Shown: piece after piece, positions 17,502 to 25,537 of the stretch
How positions within the stretch are numbered: the first letter of the stretch is position 1
Layout: the number at the start of each line of letters is the position of its first letter
Source of the DNA: Actinomadura_C alba
GTDB lineage: Bacteria > Actinomycetota > Actinomycetes > Streptosporangiales > Streptosporangiaceae
NCBI RefSeq assembly: GCF_039530285.1
Contig: NZ_BAAAOK010000009.1
Span: 1 to 64,000 of the forward strand
DNA length: 64,000 bases
Direction: 5' to 3'
Notes under the pieces: model-generated
Databases searched by the model: none
What the model was told of the DNA's origin: nothing
What the model saw: the letters and a program-made list of their open reading frames with translations, nothing else
Program-made: the position numbers and the translations under genes

Positions 17502-17882
17502 GTGAAGGGTTTGGGAGAGCTTGAACGTGCGGTCATGGAAGTCCTCTGGGCACACGAAGACGCGGGCGGCCAGCCGGCGACCGCCCGTGAGGTGGGCCGT
17601 GCCCTCGCCGGTCGCGACCTGGCCTACACGACGGTGATGACGGTCCTCGACCGGTTGGCGAAGAAGGGCTTTCTGCGCCGTACCCGGGACGGCCGGGCAT
17701 GGCGCTATCGCACGGCGGCCAGCCGCGAGGCGTACGTCACCGAGCTCATGCTCGGTGCGCTCGAACTGACCGGCGACCGAGACGCGGCACTCGCACGCTT
17801 CGCCCAGTCGGTCTCCGGCAACGAGGCCGAGGTGCTCCGCCGGGCGCTGGAGGACCTCACCCGTAAGGAGTCTCCAGGATGA
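17502..17882 (+). CDS. BlaI/MecI/CopY-family transcriptional repressor
   Basis: A 126-residue winged-helix repressor: LGELERAVMEVLWAHEDAGG, then TAREVGRALAGRDLAYTTVM, TVLDRLAKKGFLRRTRDGRA form the DNA-binding domain, and the C-terminal helix is the dimerisation part. The GTG at 17502 has GGGAG upstream; the ATG at 17475 lies too far up. It overlaps the M56 peptidase gene by 4 bp, the standard BlaI-BlaR1-like arrangement in which the peptidase inactivates the repressor. The dyads at 17419-17458 are its likely operators. Confidence 0.9.
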   Translation: MKGLGELERAVMEVLWAHEDAGGQPATAREVGRALAGRDLAYTTVMTVLDRLAKKGFLRRTRDGRAWRYRTAASREAYVTELMLGALELTGDRDAALARFAQSVSGNEAEVLRRALEDLTRKESPG

Positions 17883-18847
17883 TCGGGGCGGCCCTGCTCG
17901 CGACCATCGCGGCCGGCACCGTCGTCGGGGCGCATGTGCTGTCCCGCGCCCGGTGGCCTTGGCGCACGCCGCGCACCGCGATCGCTCTCTGGCAGGCCCT
18001 CGGCCTGGCCTGGGGAATCGCCACGATCGGCACACTCCTCAGCGTCGGGCTGCTGCCCTACGGCGACGGCATCGCCGGCGGCCTACACGGGCTGGCCGGG
18101 GATTCGGGAACACGCCTGGGCTTGTTGCAGCTCACCTCGCTGCTGTGCGCGCTCAGCCTTGCCGCCGTGCTGCCCGCGATGCTGCTCTTCGCCGTCTTCC
18201 GTGTCGTACGGGCCCGGCGCCGCCACCGCGCGCTGCTGGCCCTGGTGGCCCGCGGCGAACCGGACGGCACCCTGGTCCTCGACCACCCCGCGGCCGCGGC
18301 GTACTGCGTGCCGGGGATGCGTTCGGCCAAGGTCGTCGTCAGCGCCGGCACCATGCGGCTGCTCGACGAGGCCGAACTCGCCGCGGTGCTGGAGCATGAG
18401 CGGGCACACGCGCGCGAACGCCACGATCTCGTACTGCTGCCCTTCTCCTCACTGCGCCAGGTCTTCCCGCGCTTCGGGCTGGTCAGCCGGTCCCTCGACG
18501 CGGTCGAACTGCTCATCGAGATGACCGCCGACGACCGGGCCCGCAGGCACCGGCCGCCACGTGAGCTCGCGACCGCACTGCTCCGCTTCGCAGCCGCGCG
18601 GCCCGCGGCGGCACCGTCCGGTGCGCTGGCCGCGGTCGGAAAGGCGCAGCCGGCCGGGCACGCCGGGTCCGTCCCGTCCAGCAGCAGGCCGTTCGCCCCG
18701 GAGGCCACGGCGGCCAGCCCCGTGCTCGCCCGGGTGAGCCGCCTGGTCGAACCCTCGCCGACGCATCCGGCGATCCGCGCCGCGATCCTGGTCGCCGCGA
18801 TCCTGATCGCCGTCATCCCCCCGCTGCTGTACGCGCTGCCGCACTGA
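17879..18847 (+). CDS. M56-family membrane metallopeptidase (BlaR1-like, no sensor domain)
   Basis: A 322-residue membrane protein with helices near residues 3-20, 35-55, 85-110 and the C-terminus. The zinc motif is VLEHERAHARERHD (HExxH, about residues 172-180) inside the cytoplasmic part, and AAAYCVPGMRSAKVVVSAGT precedes it as in all M56 proteins. There is no penicillin-binding sensor domain, so the inducing signal is unknown. It should cleave the co-encoded BlaI-type repressor. A hairpin terminator follows. Confidence 0.88.
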   Translation: MIGAALLATIAAGTVVGAHVLSRARWPWRTPRTAIALWQALGLAWGIATIGTLLSVGLLPYGDGIAGGLHGLAGDSGTRLGLLQLTSLLCALSLAAVLPAMLLFAVFRVVRARRRHRALLALVARGEPDGTLVLDHPAAAAYCVPGMRSAKVVVSAGTMRLLDEAELAAVLEHERAHARERHDLVLLPFSSLRQVFPRFGLVSRSLDAVELLIEMTADDRARRHRPPRELATALLRFAAARPAAAPSGALAAVGKAQPAGHAGSVPSSSRPFAPEATAASPVLARVSRLVEPSPTHPAIRAAILVAAILIAVIPPLLYALPH

Positions 18848-18858
18848 CCGATGCCCTC

Positions 18859-18882
18859 GGAGTTCCGCAGCCGCGGAACTCC
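18859..18882. terminator. bidirectional terminator between convergent genes
   Basis: Perfect 10-bp arms GGAGTTCCGC and GCGGAACTCC around the loop AGCC, placed between the convergent M56 and AlaX-type genes. Confidence 0.8.
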
Positions 18883-18919
18883 GGCCGCCACGCCGAGAGC
18901 CGACCCGGGCGTGATGGTG

Positions 18920-19654
18920 CTAGGTCACCACCTTGATGCGGATGCGGCGGAATCCGCGCCCCTTGTTCTCGATCTTCGCGACCGCGATGCGCCCGATCTG
19001 CCGGGTCGACGCCACGTGCGTGCCGCCGTCGGCCTGGGTGTCGAGCCCGACGATGTCGACGATGCGCACGTTCTGCACCTCGGGCGGCACCAGATTGGTC
19101 GCCGTGCGGATGATGTCGGGGATCTCGAACGCCTCGGTCCGCGGCAGGGTCTTGACGTCGATGCGCCGATCGGCCTCGACCTCGAGGTTGCAGGCGGCCT
19201 CGACCGCCTCTTTGAAGCCGGGAGGCACCTCGGGCAGGTTGAAGTCCATGCGCGCGACGAGCGGTTCCATGTTCCCGCCCGTGACGAGGCACTTGTAGTC
19301 GCGGAACACCACCCCGCCGAGCACGTGCAGCGCGGAGTGCGTGCGCATCAGCGCCGTACGGCGGTCGTCCTCGACGGCTCCGCGGACACTCGTGCCGGCC
19401 GGCGGGATCGGATCGCCCTCGGCGGGGATCAGCGCGAGATCCTCCCCCTTCCTGACCCCGACGATCCTGGTCTGCACGCCCTGCCACAGGAGAACCCCGT
19501 GATCCGGTGGTTGCCCACCGCCTCCCGGGTAAAATGCGGACCTGTCCAGGATGATCTCCTCGGGCCCGGATTCGAGAATGACGGCGTCCCATTCGCGTAG
19601 CGATTGGTCATCGAGCTCGAGCCGAGCCGTACGCCCGTGGTGGTCTTTCCCCAT
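18920..19654 (-). CDS. alanyl-tRNA editing protein (AlaX type)
   Basis: A 244-residue trans-editing protein related to the AlaRS editing domain, which hydrolyses mischarged Ser- or Gly-tRNA(Ala). It has the small beta-barrel start (SAFYPGGGGQPPDHG), the zinc motif RTHSALHVLGGV (HxxxH) and the second metal motif region QADGGTHVAST. In most AlaX proteins the latter is CGGTH; here the cysteine position is Asp, a variant seen in some AlaX-like proteins. ATG 19654 has AGGGTGA upstream; a GTG at 19663 is the alternative. Confidence 0.85.
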   Translation of the reverse strand: MGKDHHGRTARLELDDQSLREWDAVILESGPEEIILDRSAFYPGGGGQPPDHGVLLWQGVQTRIVGVRKGEDLALIPAEGDPIPPAGTSVRGAVEDDRRTALMRTHSALHVLGGVVFRDYKCLVTGGNMEPLVARMDFNLPEVPPGFKEAVEAACNLEVEADRRIDVKTLPRTEAFEIPDIIRTATNLVPPEVQNVRIVDIVGLDTQADGGTHVASTRQIGRIAVAKIENKGRGFRRIRIKVVT

Positions 19655-19741
19655 ACTTGTCACCCTAGGGTGCGCGTGGGCTGCTTGTCCGCGTGACGTC
19701 TCCGGGTCACGGGCCGGGTTCGGTAGAGAGGTCTCGCAGGA

Positions 19742-20518
19742 ATGCGCCGTTTGGTCCCGTACGCCGTCGCGGCGATCCTGACCGTGAGCGGCTGTACGGC
19801 CGCCGCCTCTCAGTCACCGCAGCGATCTCCTCAGCCCTCCCGGACCACGGGCGGCGAAATGCACGACGGCGGTGAACATGCGGCCTCGGCACCGGTCGTG
19901 ATGATCCTCGGCGACAGTTACACCGCCGGCATACCGGGCACTCCGCCGGAGTCCACCTACGCCGCCGAGGTGGCGCGCACTCTCGGCTGGCAGATCATCA
20001 TCGCCGGCTACCGCGGCACCGGCTTCGTCGCGCCCGGCCGGATCGGCAAGACCTTCCAGATGCTGTTCGACGAGGAGCTCGCCTGGCGCCCGGCCCCGGA
20101 CATGATCATCGTGGCCGGCGGCCACAACGACTGGCCGCACGGGCCCGGCCTGGTGACCGCCGCCGCCCGGCAGCTGCTTACGAAGATCCGGCAGCAGTGG
20201 CCCTCGACGCGGCTCGTGCTCACCGGCCCGATGGCGGGCAGTGATCCACGGCCGCAGGCCCTGAGCGTGCGCGACGCACTGAAAGGGGTCGCGAGCGAGC
20301 TGCGACTGCCCTTCATCGATCCGCTGCAGGAGCAATGGATCACCGGCAACGTGCGAAAGCGCACCGGGACGGCGCGCCTTTACATCCGTCGAGACGGCGT
20401 GCATCCGAACGCGGCCGGCAACCGCTACTTCGCCGACCGGTTCGTGGCCGACCTGCGCAGGCTCGGCCTCGACGAACCCCGCCTACCTGCCCGCGGAGCC
20501 GGTCACCAGGGGCCGTAG
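19742..20518 (+). CDS. SGNH/GDSL-type hydrolase lipoprotein
   Basis: A 258-residue lipoprotein: MRRLVPYAVAAILTVSGC is a lipoprotein signal with lipobox cysteine at 18. After a flexible Ser/Pro linker the SGNH core begins with VVMILGDSYTAGIPGTP (block I, nucleophile Ser), then GYRGTGF (block II Gly), VAGGHNDWP (block III Asn) and RRDGVHPNAAGNRYFADR (block V, Asp and His). It probably deacylates cell-surface lipids or polysaccharides. Its 3' end overlaps the convergent DUF2516 gene by 16 bp. Confidence 0.9.
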   Translation: MRRLVPYAVAAILTVSGCTAAASQSPQRSPQPSRTTGGEMHDGGEHAASAPVVMILGDSYTAGIPGTPPESTYAAEVARTLGWQIIIAGYRGTGFVAPGRIGKTFQMLFDEELAWRPAPDMIIVAGGHNDWPHGPGLVTAAARQLLTKIRQQWPSTRLVLTGPMAGSDPRPQALSVRDALKGVASELRLPFIDPLQEQWITGNVRKRTGTARLYIRRDGVHPNAAGNRYFADRFVADLRRLGLDEPRLPARGAGHQGP

Positions 20519-20856
20519 GGCCCGGAGGCACCGCCTTGGCCGCCGCGGTACTCCCGGACCGCCGGGCGCACGTCGGCGAGATAGACGGCGGACGCGATGA
20601 ACGCCGCGACCGGCAAAATGCCCAGCAGCAGGGTGATCGGCGAGATGCCGCCCATCGGCGCGGCGGCGTGGGCGAAGCCGAGGGCCGTCGCGACCCCGAG
20701 AATGATCATCCACCACTGCTTGGTGAGCTTGCCCGCCGACGCGTAGGCGCCGGCCGGCTGCCGGACGGCGTCGAACAGCGCCCAGGCTTCAACGGCGAAA
20801 GCGATGATCAGGAGCAGCCAGAAGAAGTACTGCAACAGGTTGAAGCTGTCGTTCAC
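20503..20856 (-). CDS. DUF2516 family membrane protein
   Basis: A 117-residue membrane protein with three hydrophobic helices: LLQYFFWLLLIIAFAVEAWA, then WWMIILGVATALGF, then ITLLLGILPVAAFIASAVYL ending in ADVRPAVREYRGG, the DUF2516 signature. Function unknown. It lies downstream of the HBHA-like gene, the same neighbourhood as the hbhA locus of mycobacteria. The start is GTG with AGGAG upstream. Confidence 0.85.
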   Translation of the reverse strand: MNDSFNLLQYFFWLLLIIAFAVEAWALFDAVRQPAGAYASAGKLTKQWWMIILGVATALGFAHAAAPMGGISPITLLLGILPVAAFIASAVYLADVRPAVREYRGGQGGASGPYGPW

Positions 20857-20943
20857 CGGCGATCATTGCTCCTGTCCAAGCAGGCGGCGACGCCAGATCG
20901 CATACGCCGCGGCATCCCGAGTACGGCCCAGCCTATGCCACCG

Positions 20944-20973
20944 AAAAACCCGGCCGGAGCGGAGCCGGCCGGG
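20944..20973 (-). terminator. intrinsic terminator after the HBHA-like gene
   Basis: On the minus strand: CCCGGCCGG, loop CTCCGCT, CCGGCCGGG, then TTTTTC. This is a textbook hairpin with a T-run, 21 bp after the stop codon, separating the HBHA-like gene from DUF2516. Confidence 0.9.
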
Positions 20974-20993
20974 CTTTCCTGGAACGCGGACGG

Positions 20994-21422
20994 TCAGCTG
21001 CCGGCCTTCTTGGCGGCGGTCTGCGCCGTCTTCTTCGCCGTGGCGGCCTTGGCACGCGGGGTCGGCTTGGGCTCGGAGATCTCGGGCACCACGGCCTCGA
21101 CCCGGTTCACGACGGTCTTGCCGCGCGCGGCCAGTTCGTCGATCACTTCGGCGACCCGGGTGCCGAGGTGCGTCATGTACGCGACCGCCGCCCCCGGGAG
21201 GTCCTTGGTGTCGACCTTGTCCTGGAGCTCCTTGGCGTTCTGCTGGAGCCTGGTGGCGTTCTCCTTGGCGGTCTCCTGCAGGCGAGAGGCGTTCTCCTTG
21301 GCCGTGCCCTGGAGCTTCGTCACGTGGACGGGTACCTCACGCAGCTTCTCGACCGCCAGGTCGACCGCGCCGGCGCCCGCATAGACGGCCTTGCTCCCGC
21401 GCAGCTTGGTGGCGAGCGTCAT
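20994..21422 (-). CDS. heparin-binding-hemagglutinin-like coiled-coil protein
   Basis: A 142-residue protein. The middle is a long coiled coil with a tandem heptad-like repeat (LQGTAKENASRLQETAKENA, then TRLQQNAKELQDKVD). The C-terminus is a Lys/Ala/Pro tail (PTPRAKAATAKKTAQTAAKK) like the heparin-binding tail of mycobacterial HbhA. In mycobacteria that protein binds glycans and lipids at the surface; here the role may be membrane or lipid-body association. The gene overlaps the XRE gene upstream by 4 bp. Confidence 0.75.
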   Translation of the reverse strand: MTLATKLRGSKAVYAGAGAVDLAVEKLREVPVHVTKLQGTAKENASRLQETAKENATRLQQNAKELQDKVDTKDLPGAAVAYMTHLGTRVAEVIDELAARGKTVVNRVEAVVPEISEPKPTPRAKAATAKKTAQTAAKKAGS

Positions 21423-21811
21423 TCGACTTCATCCTTCCTCAGGTCTTTCTCCACTGGGCCATTGCCGGCTGCTTCGTTCTCCTTGACGAACGACACGTAG
21501 ATGTCGAGCAACACCTGCTTCTGCCGCTCCGTGAGGAGCAGGTCGGCTCGGACCGCGGCCTGGACGTCGGTGTCCGCCTCGCGGTCCTCCAGGATCCCGG
21601 CCTGGACGTAGAGCACCTCAGCGGAGATCCGCAGCCCCTTGGCGATCTGCTGCAGGATCTCGGCGCTCGGCTTGCGCAACCCTCGCTCTATCTGGCTGAG
21701 GTAGGGATTGGACACCCCTGCCGCGTCCGCCAGCTGCCGCACCGAGATCTTCGCTCGCTGCCGCTGCTCCCGGATGTACTCCCCGAGGGAACCGACCTTC
21801 GAACTTGCCAT
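21419..21811 (-). CDS. XRE-family transcriptional regulator
   Basis: A 130-residue regulator with helix-turn-helix at about residues 12-66 (EYIREQRQRAKISVRQLADA, AGVSNPYLSQIERGLRKPSA) and a helical C-terminal part. In mycobacteria a similar gene (Rv0474 type) precedes hbhA. The ATG at 21811 begins the domain; the frame continues upstream to 21907 through the repeat-rich control region without similarity. It is co-transcribed with the HBHA-like gene. Its 5' region contains GCAAGC repeats and dyads that are the likely operators. Confidence 0.88.
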   Translation of the reverse strand: MASSKVGSLGEYIREQRQRAKISVRQLADAAGVSNPYLSQIERGLRKPSAEILQQIAKGLRISAEVLYVQAGILEDREADTDVQAAVRADLLLTERQKQVLLDIYVSFVKENEAAGNGPVEKDLRKDEVE

Positions 21812-21831
21812 GTGTCCCACCATGCGCCAGG

Positions 21832-21940
21832 TTGCTTGCATTTGCAAGCGCTCCAGCAAGCACTCGGGCGTGAGGCTGCTCACAATTGCAAGCACCCGAG
21901 CAAGCACCCCGCAAGCGCCGGCGTGAGGCCGCTCACAACG
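21832..21940. promoter_or_regulatory. GCAAGC repeat array and paired dyads upstream of the XRE-HBHA operon
   Basis: The region has the palindrome GCTTGCA-TT-TGCAAGC (21834-21849) and GCAAGC at 21844, 21856, 21888, 21900 and 21911. It also has two copies of GTGAG-N4-CTCAC (21870-21883 and 21923-21936) embedded in nearly the same 18-base context 53 bp apart. It looks like an internally duplicated operator array for the regulator. Confidence 0.7.
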
Positions 21941-21949
21941 GCCTCGGCC

Positions 21950-22564
21950 TCACCTCGGCGGGAGCGCGGTGCCGTCCCCGGTGACGACCAGGTCCACGCC
22001 GGGGCGGCCGAGAAACGCGTTCATGACGATCCTGCGGTCATCGGGGTCCCGGAGGTCCACCCGGAACATTGCGGCGACGTCCTCCGGCCGGCCTCCCACG
22101 ACCACCGGGTCGTCGCGGGCCGGGCCGTTGAGGAGGCCTTCGTGGGCCTCCCGGCTCGACACGAACTCGACCTTCCGCACGGCGGGCATGTCCATGAGGT
22201 CGTTCTTGATGCCGTCGACTTGCGCGCGGGTCACCGCCGTGCGGTCGCATGTGGGGTTCGCCGAGGTTCTCCCGCAGAGCATGATCAACACATCGGCCTT
22301 GGGCGGCGCGCCATCCGGCGTCGTCCGGGCGGACGGGGACGACCCGAGTGCCGGCCGTGGTCCTCCGGAACCCCCGGAACCCGTGGCGATGGAGACTCCG
22401 ATGACCACCGCGGCCACCGACGCGGCGGTCGCGATCAGCGCTGCCCGCCGCGAGGGATGGGACCGCCGGCCGGCGGGACGTGCCAGTGGCCGGATGTCCT
22501 CCTGGCCGAGCGTGTCACCGACCGCGGACATGGCGGCTCGAAGTTGTTCCTCGGTACTGTTCAC
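21950..22564 (-). CDS. membrane protein with FtsX-like extracellular domain, sigma-factor partner
   Basis: A 204-residue protein. The N-terminal ~40 residues are cytoplasmic (STEEQLRAAMSAVGDTLGQE), residues about 42-62 form one membrane helix, and the outer part ADVLIMLCGRTSANPTCDRT, then VRKVEFVSSREAHE resembles the extracellular domain of FtsX-like permeases. It overlaps the sigma factor gene by 4 bp. The position is that of an anti-sigma factor, and the N-terminus would have to contact the sigma factor. No catalytic site is seen. Confidence 0.75.
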   Translation of the reverse strand: MNSTEEQLRAAMSAVGDTLGQEDIRPLARPAGRRSHPSRRAALIATAASVAAVVIGVSIATGSGGSGGPRPALGSSPSARTTPDGAPPKADVLIMLCGRTSANPTCDRTAVTRAQVDGIKNDLMDMPAVRKVEFVSSREAHEGLLNGPARDDPVVVGGRPEDVAAMFRVDLRDPDDRRIVMNAFLGRPGVDLVVTGDGTALPPR

Positions 22565-23094
22565 TGCCCCTCCTTCAGGATCCGGCCGAGCGCCGTCAGC
22601 GCGCGCGACGTGGTGGACTTGACCGTGCCTGTGCTGACCCGCATCGTCTCCGCCGTCTGTGCCTCCGACAGGTCGCAGAAGTAGCGCAGCACCAACGCCT
22701 CCCGCTGCCGCGCCGGCAGGCGATGCAGCGCGTTCATGACCTCACGCTTCTCCTCGCCCACGAGCGCCGCGGCCTCGGCCGACCAGACGGGTGGCAGGTG
22801 CTCCGCGAAGAAGGGCACCCGCCGGCGCCGCAACACGTTCCGGCAACGGTTGAGAACGGCGGATCGTACGTACGCCACCGCACGCTCCGGATCACGAAGG
22901 TGCGGCCAGCGCCGGTACAGGCCGAGGAACGCCTCGTGCACGACGTCCTCGGCCGTGGGCCTGTCGCCGACCATCACCAGCGCCATGCGCGTCAACGCGA
23001 GGGCGTGGCCCTCGTAGAGGTCGGCGACGGCCGCCCATATGGCATCGGGCGGCCGATCCGCGGCACGGCCGATGAGTATCAGATCAGGTTCCAT
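22561..23094 (-). CDS. SigE-family ECF sigma factor
   Basis: A 177-residue sigma-70 factor with region 2 at about 22-90 (LYEGHALALTRMALVMVGDR, AEDVVHEAFLGLYRRWPHLR) and region 4 at about 120-172 (LHRLPARQREALVLRYFCDL, then SEAQTAETMRVSTGTVKSTT). The spacing and the SEAQTAETM helix fit the actinobacterial SigE (ECF41-unrelated) subfamily. It is the first gene of a two-gene operon with the membrane partner above. Confidence 0.9.
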   Translation of the reverse strand: MEPDLILIGRAADRPPDAIWAAVADLYEGHALALTRMALVMVGDRPTAEDVVHEAFLGLYRRWPHLRDPERAVAYVRSAVLNRCRNVLRRRRVPFFAEHLPPVWSAEAAALVGEEKREVMNALHRLPARQREALVLRYFCDLSEAQTAETMRVSTGTVKSTTSRALTALGRILKEGQ

Positions 23095-23133
23095 GTGGAA
23101 GAGACACCACGGACCCCGTGAAGGTTGCTCGCG

Positions 23134-24267
23134 TCAGGAGACCTGGGACGGCGGCGCGGTCCAGGTGTTGCACGATCGCATGGTCGCGCGCGTGAAGCCG
23201 AGGTTGAGCCAGCCCGCGTAGTGCCCACCGCTCCCGTGGTCGCGTGTGCCCGGGCTCGACGGGTCGTCGCCACGGCCGTAGGAGTCGCGCAGTGTGACCC
23301 GCCACTGCTGCGTGGTGACCGGGAAGGTCGGCCGGACGGCCGCCATGAACACCCCGGCGAAGCACTGGGCCTGCAACTCACTGCGCCGCGTCACGGCGTT
23401 GCGCTCCTCGATCGAGGACGCCGACACCCGCTGCTCCCGGCTCTCCGCGAGGATTCCCGACCGCTCCTGTACGTGGTGGGCGTATTCGTGCGCCAGATTG
23501 CGCGCGTAGGTGACGTTGTAGGCCACGGGCAGGTTGCCGGCCGACCTCTGGGCGTGGCCCCCCACGCCGATGTAGATCGCGTTGTTGAGCGTGCAGTAGA
23601 AGGCGGCCGCCCCCGGAGCCGGATAGTCACCGCACGGGCTGCGGCCGGGGGTGCGCCAGAAGACCCGCTGCGGCGGGCTGAACCGCAGGCCCGCGCGACT
23701 GAAGGCCGTGGACCAGGAACGGTCGAGGCAGTTCGTGGTGCTGTTCAGGAACGCCTCGAACGAGGCGCTGTCGCCGGGCGCGATCTGCCGGCCCGCGCAG
23801 CCGAAACCGTTCATCGTGCCGACCTGGTAGAGCCTGCTGGCGGTCGCCGCCTGCGCGCCCGAAGAACCGCCGCCGGGCCCGGAACTCCTCGCGCCCCGTG
23901 GCGTGGACGGCCGTCCGGTCTCCGAGGCCAGGGGTTCACCGCCGGGCGATCCCGGTGACGAGTCGCCCATCACGCTCGCGAGCAGGGCGCCGCCCACGAA
24001 GAGGACCGCCATGAACCCCAGCACCAGCACCGCCACCAGCGCGCCGCCGCCTCCGCCACGACGCGGTGGGGCGTAGTGGTACACCGGCCGCGGCCCCCAC
24101 TGCGGTCCGAACTGCCCGGGCGACGGCCCCTGCGGTACGGGCGGCGGCCGCATCAGTCCCGGAGGAGGCGGTCCGGGTGGTCCGGGTGGTCCAGGCGGAC
24201 CGACCGGCCCGTACGCCCCCGGACCCGGCCCTGGCGGCGGAAACGGTCCGCTCGACCCTGCCACCAC
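23134..24267 (-). CDS. YpfJ-like neutral zinc metallopeptidase
   Basis: A 377-residue membrane-anchored peptidase. Residues 1-65 are Pro/Gly-rich and cytoplasmic, residues about 78-98 are the anchor (GGALVAVLVLGFMAVLFVGG), and the outer domain shows the family signature: PCGDYPAPGAAAFYC, zinc motif AHEYAHHVQ and the downstream ligand region RRSELQAQCFAGVF. Substrates of this family are unknown. GTG start with GGAGG. A paralogue lies directly upstream in the same orientation. Confidence 0.88.
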   Translation of the reverse strand: MVAGSSGPFPPPGPGPGAYGPVGPPGPPGPPGPPPPGLMRPPPVPQGPSPGQFGPQWGPRPVYHYAPPRRGGGGGALVAVLVLGFMAVLFVGGALLASVMGDSSPGSPGGEPLASETGRPSTPRGARSSGPGGGSSGAQAATASRLYQVGTMNGFGCAGRQIAPGDSASFEAFLNSTTNCLDRSWSTAFSRAGLRFSPPQRVFWRTPGRSPCGDYPAPGAAAFYCTLNNAIYIGVGGHAQRSAGNLPVAYNVTYARNLAHEYAHHVQERSGILAESREQRVSASSIEERNAVTRRSELQAQCFAGVFMAAVRPTFPVTTQQWRVTLRDSYGRGDDPSSPGTRDHGSGGHYAGWLNLGFTRATMRSCNTWTAPPSQVS

Positions 24268-24385
24268 TGTCGTGCCTCCTCCGTCAGCTGCGGCTGGTAC
24301 CGCTCAACGGCCGTTCACAACGCCAGAAAGCCGTCAAACACCGGCGGAACGCCGACTTGGACGATTTATCCGATCAAATAGTGCC

Positions 24386-25396
24386 CTATGAAACCGCTGA
24401 GGCAGGGGCGGTCCAGGTATTGCACGCCGAGAGCACGCGATTCCGGAATCCCTTCTCGACCCAGCCCGCGTAGTGCAGGCTCGATCCGTGGTCCCGTTCA
24501 TCCGGGGGCTGATCGTCGTCGCCACGGCCGCGAACGTCGTTCATCATCGCGACGTACTGACGCGCCGTCATCGGCAGCGAGCTGCGCTCAGCGCCCAGGA
24601 AGACCCCGGCGAGGCACTGGGCCTGCAACTCGATGCGGCGGCTGGCGTCCGTGCGGCCCGTCGCGCTGCGCCGGCCGAGCAACCGGTGGCCGTACGCGAG
24701 GATTCCGGCCTGTTCCTGCACGTGGTGGCTGTACTCATGGGTGATCACGCGGGCGTACACCGCGTAGTTCGACACCGGCTCGTCGCCCGCCGTCTCGACG
24801 ACATGAGCGAGTCCGACGTACATCGAGTTGTTGGCGGGGCAGTAGAACGCCGCCGCTCCTGATTGCGGATACGACCCGCAGGGGCTGCGTCCGGGTTCGG
24901 ACCAGAAGACCCGCTCGGGCGGGGTGAACCGCAGGTCTCCCTTGGTGAACTGCCGTTGCCACGAGACGTCGAGGCACCCCGCGAGCACGTTCATGAACCG
25001 GCGCATGGACTCGTCGCTGCCCGGCGCGATCCGCGGCGCCCGGCAGGCGACCGGCGTCAGGACTCCGGTGCTGTAGAGCTTGTTGGCGGTGGCCGCGGAG
25101 CGACTCGCCGTGCCGTCCGGCGCTCCGCCCTCTCCGGTCGCGCCCCGGCCTTCCTGGCCGTACATCGCCATCCCCAGAATCGCGATCACGAAGACCGCCG
25201 CCAGGCTGCCCAGCACACCGACGACGGCGCCGCCGGCCGTACGCCGCGGCGCACGGCGCCGGGGGACGGTGTAGCGGCCGTATCCATCACCACCGCGCGA
25301 TGCCCTCCCGCGTCCCTCCGCCGGCGACCGCCCGGCCGGTTCGGCGGGCGCACGTCCGTCACCCGGCGGCGAAGGCGGAAGGTATTGGCGGACCAT
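24386..25396 (-). CDS. YpfJ-like neutral zinc metallopeptidase, paralogue
   Basis: A 336-residue paralogue of the neighbouring gene with the same plan: a Pro/Arg-rich cytoplasmic leader, membrane helix near residues 55-78 (VVGVLGSLAAVFVIAILGMA), PCGSYPQSGAAAFYC, HEYSHHVQEQAG and RRIELQAQCLAGVF. The two differ clearly outside the motifs, so the duplication is old. They are separated by 118 bp and may be transcribed separately; an AT-rich patch precedes this gene's ATG. Confidence 0.88.
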   Translation of the reverse strand: MVRQYLPPSPPGDGRAPAEPAGRSPAEGRGRASRGGDGYGRYTVPRRRAPRRTAGGAVVGVLGSLAAVFVIAILGMAMYGQEGRGATGEGGAPDGTASRSAATANKLYSTGVLTPVACRAPRIAPGSDESMRRFMNVLAGCLDVSWQRQFTKGDLRFTPPERVFWSEPGRSPCGSYPQSGAAAFYCPANNSMYVGLAHVVETAGDEPVSNYAVYARVITHEYSHHVQEQAGILAYGHRLLGRRSATGRTDASRRIELQAQCLAGVFLGAERSSLPMTARQYVAMMNDVRGRGDDDQPPDERDHGSSLHYAGWVEKGFRNRVLSACNTWTAPASAVS

Positions 25397-25537
25397 GGTT
25401 AAAAATCATGGCATATGCAGAAACATGGCGATACCGACTGCGCAGGTCAGCCGGTCACGGCCGTCTGTGGACACTTCCAGACACGCATATACCGGGCATC
25501 ACCTCGGATGTCGTCTAGACCGGTAGCATTTCCGCCC

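Noticed and set aside
15829..17505. 558-codon plus-strand frame across cydA and cydB
   Set aside because: Antisense shadow of two clear membrane protein genes; its sequence is low-complexity and has no recognisable domain.
21832..21849. Nur box (nickel operator)
   Set aside because: TTGC and GCAA halves are present, but the spacing differs by one base from the published Nur pattern and the element lies in a GCAAGC array tied to the XRE operon.
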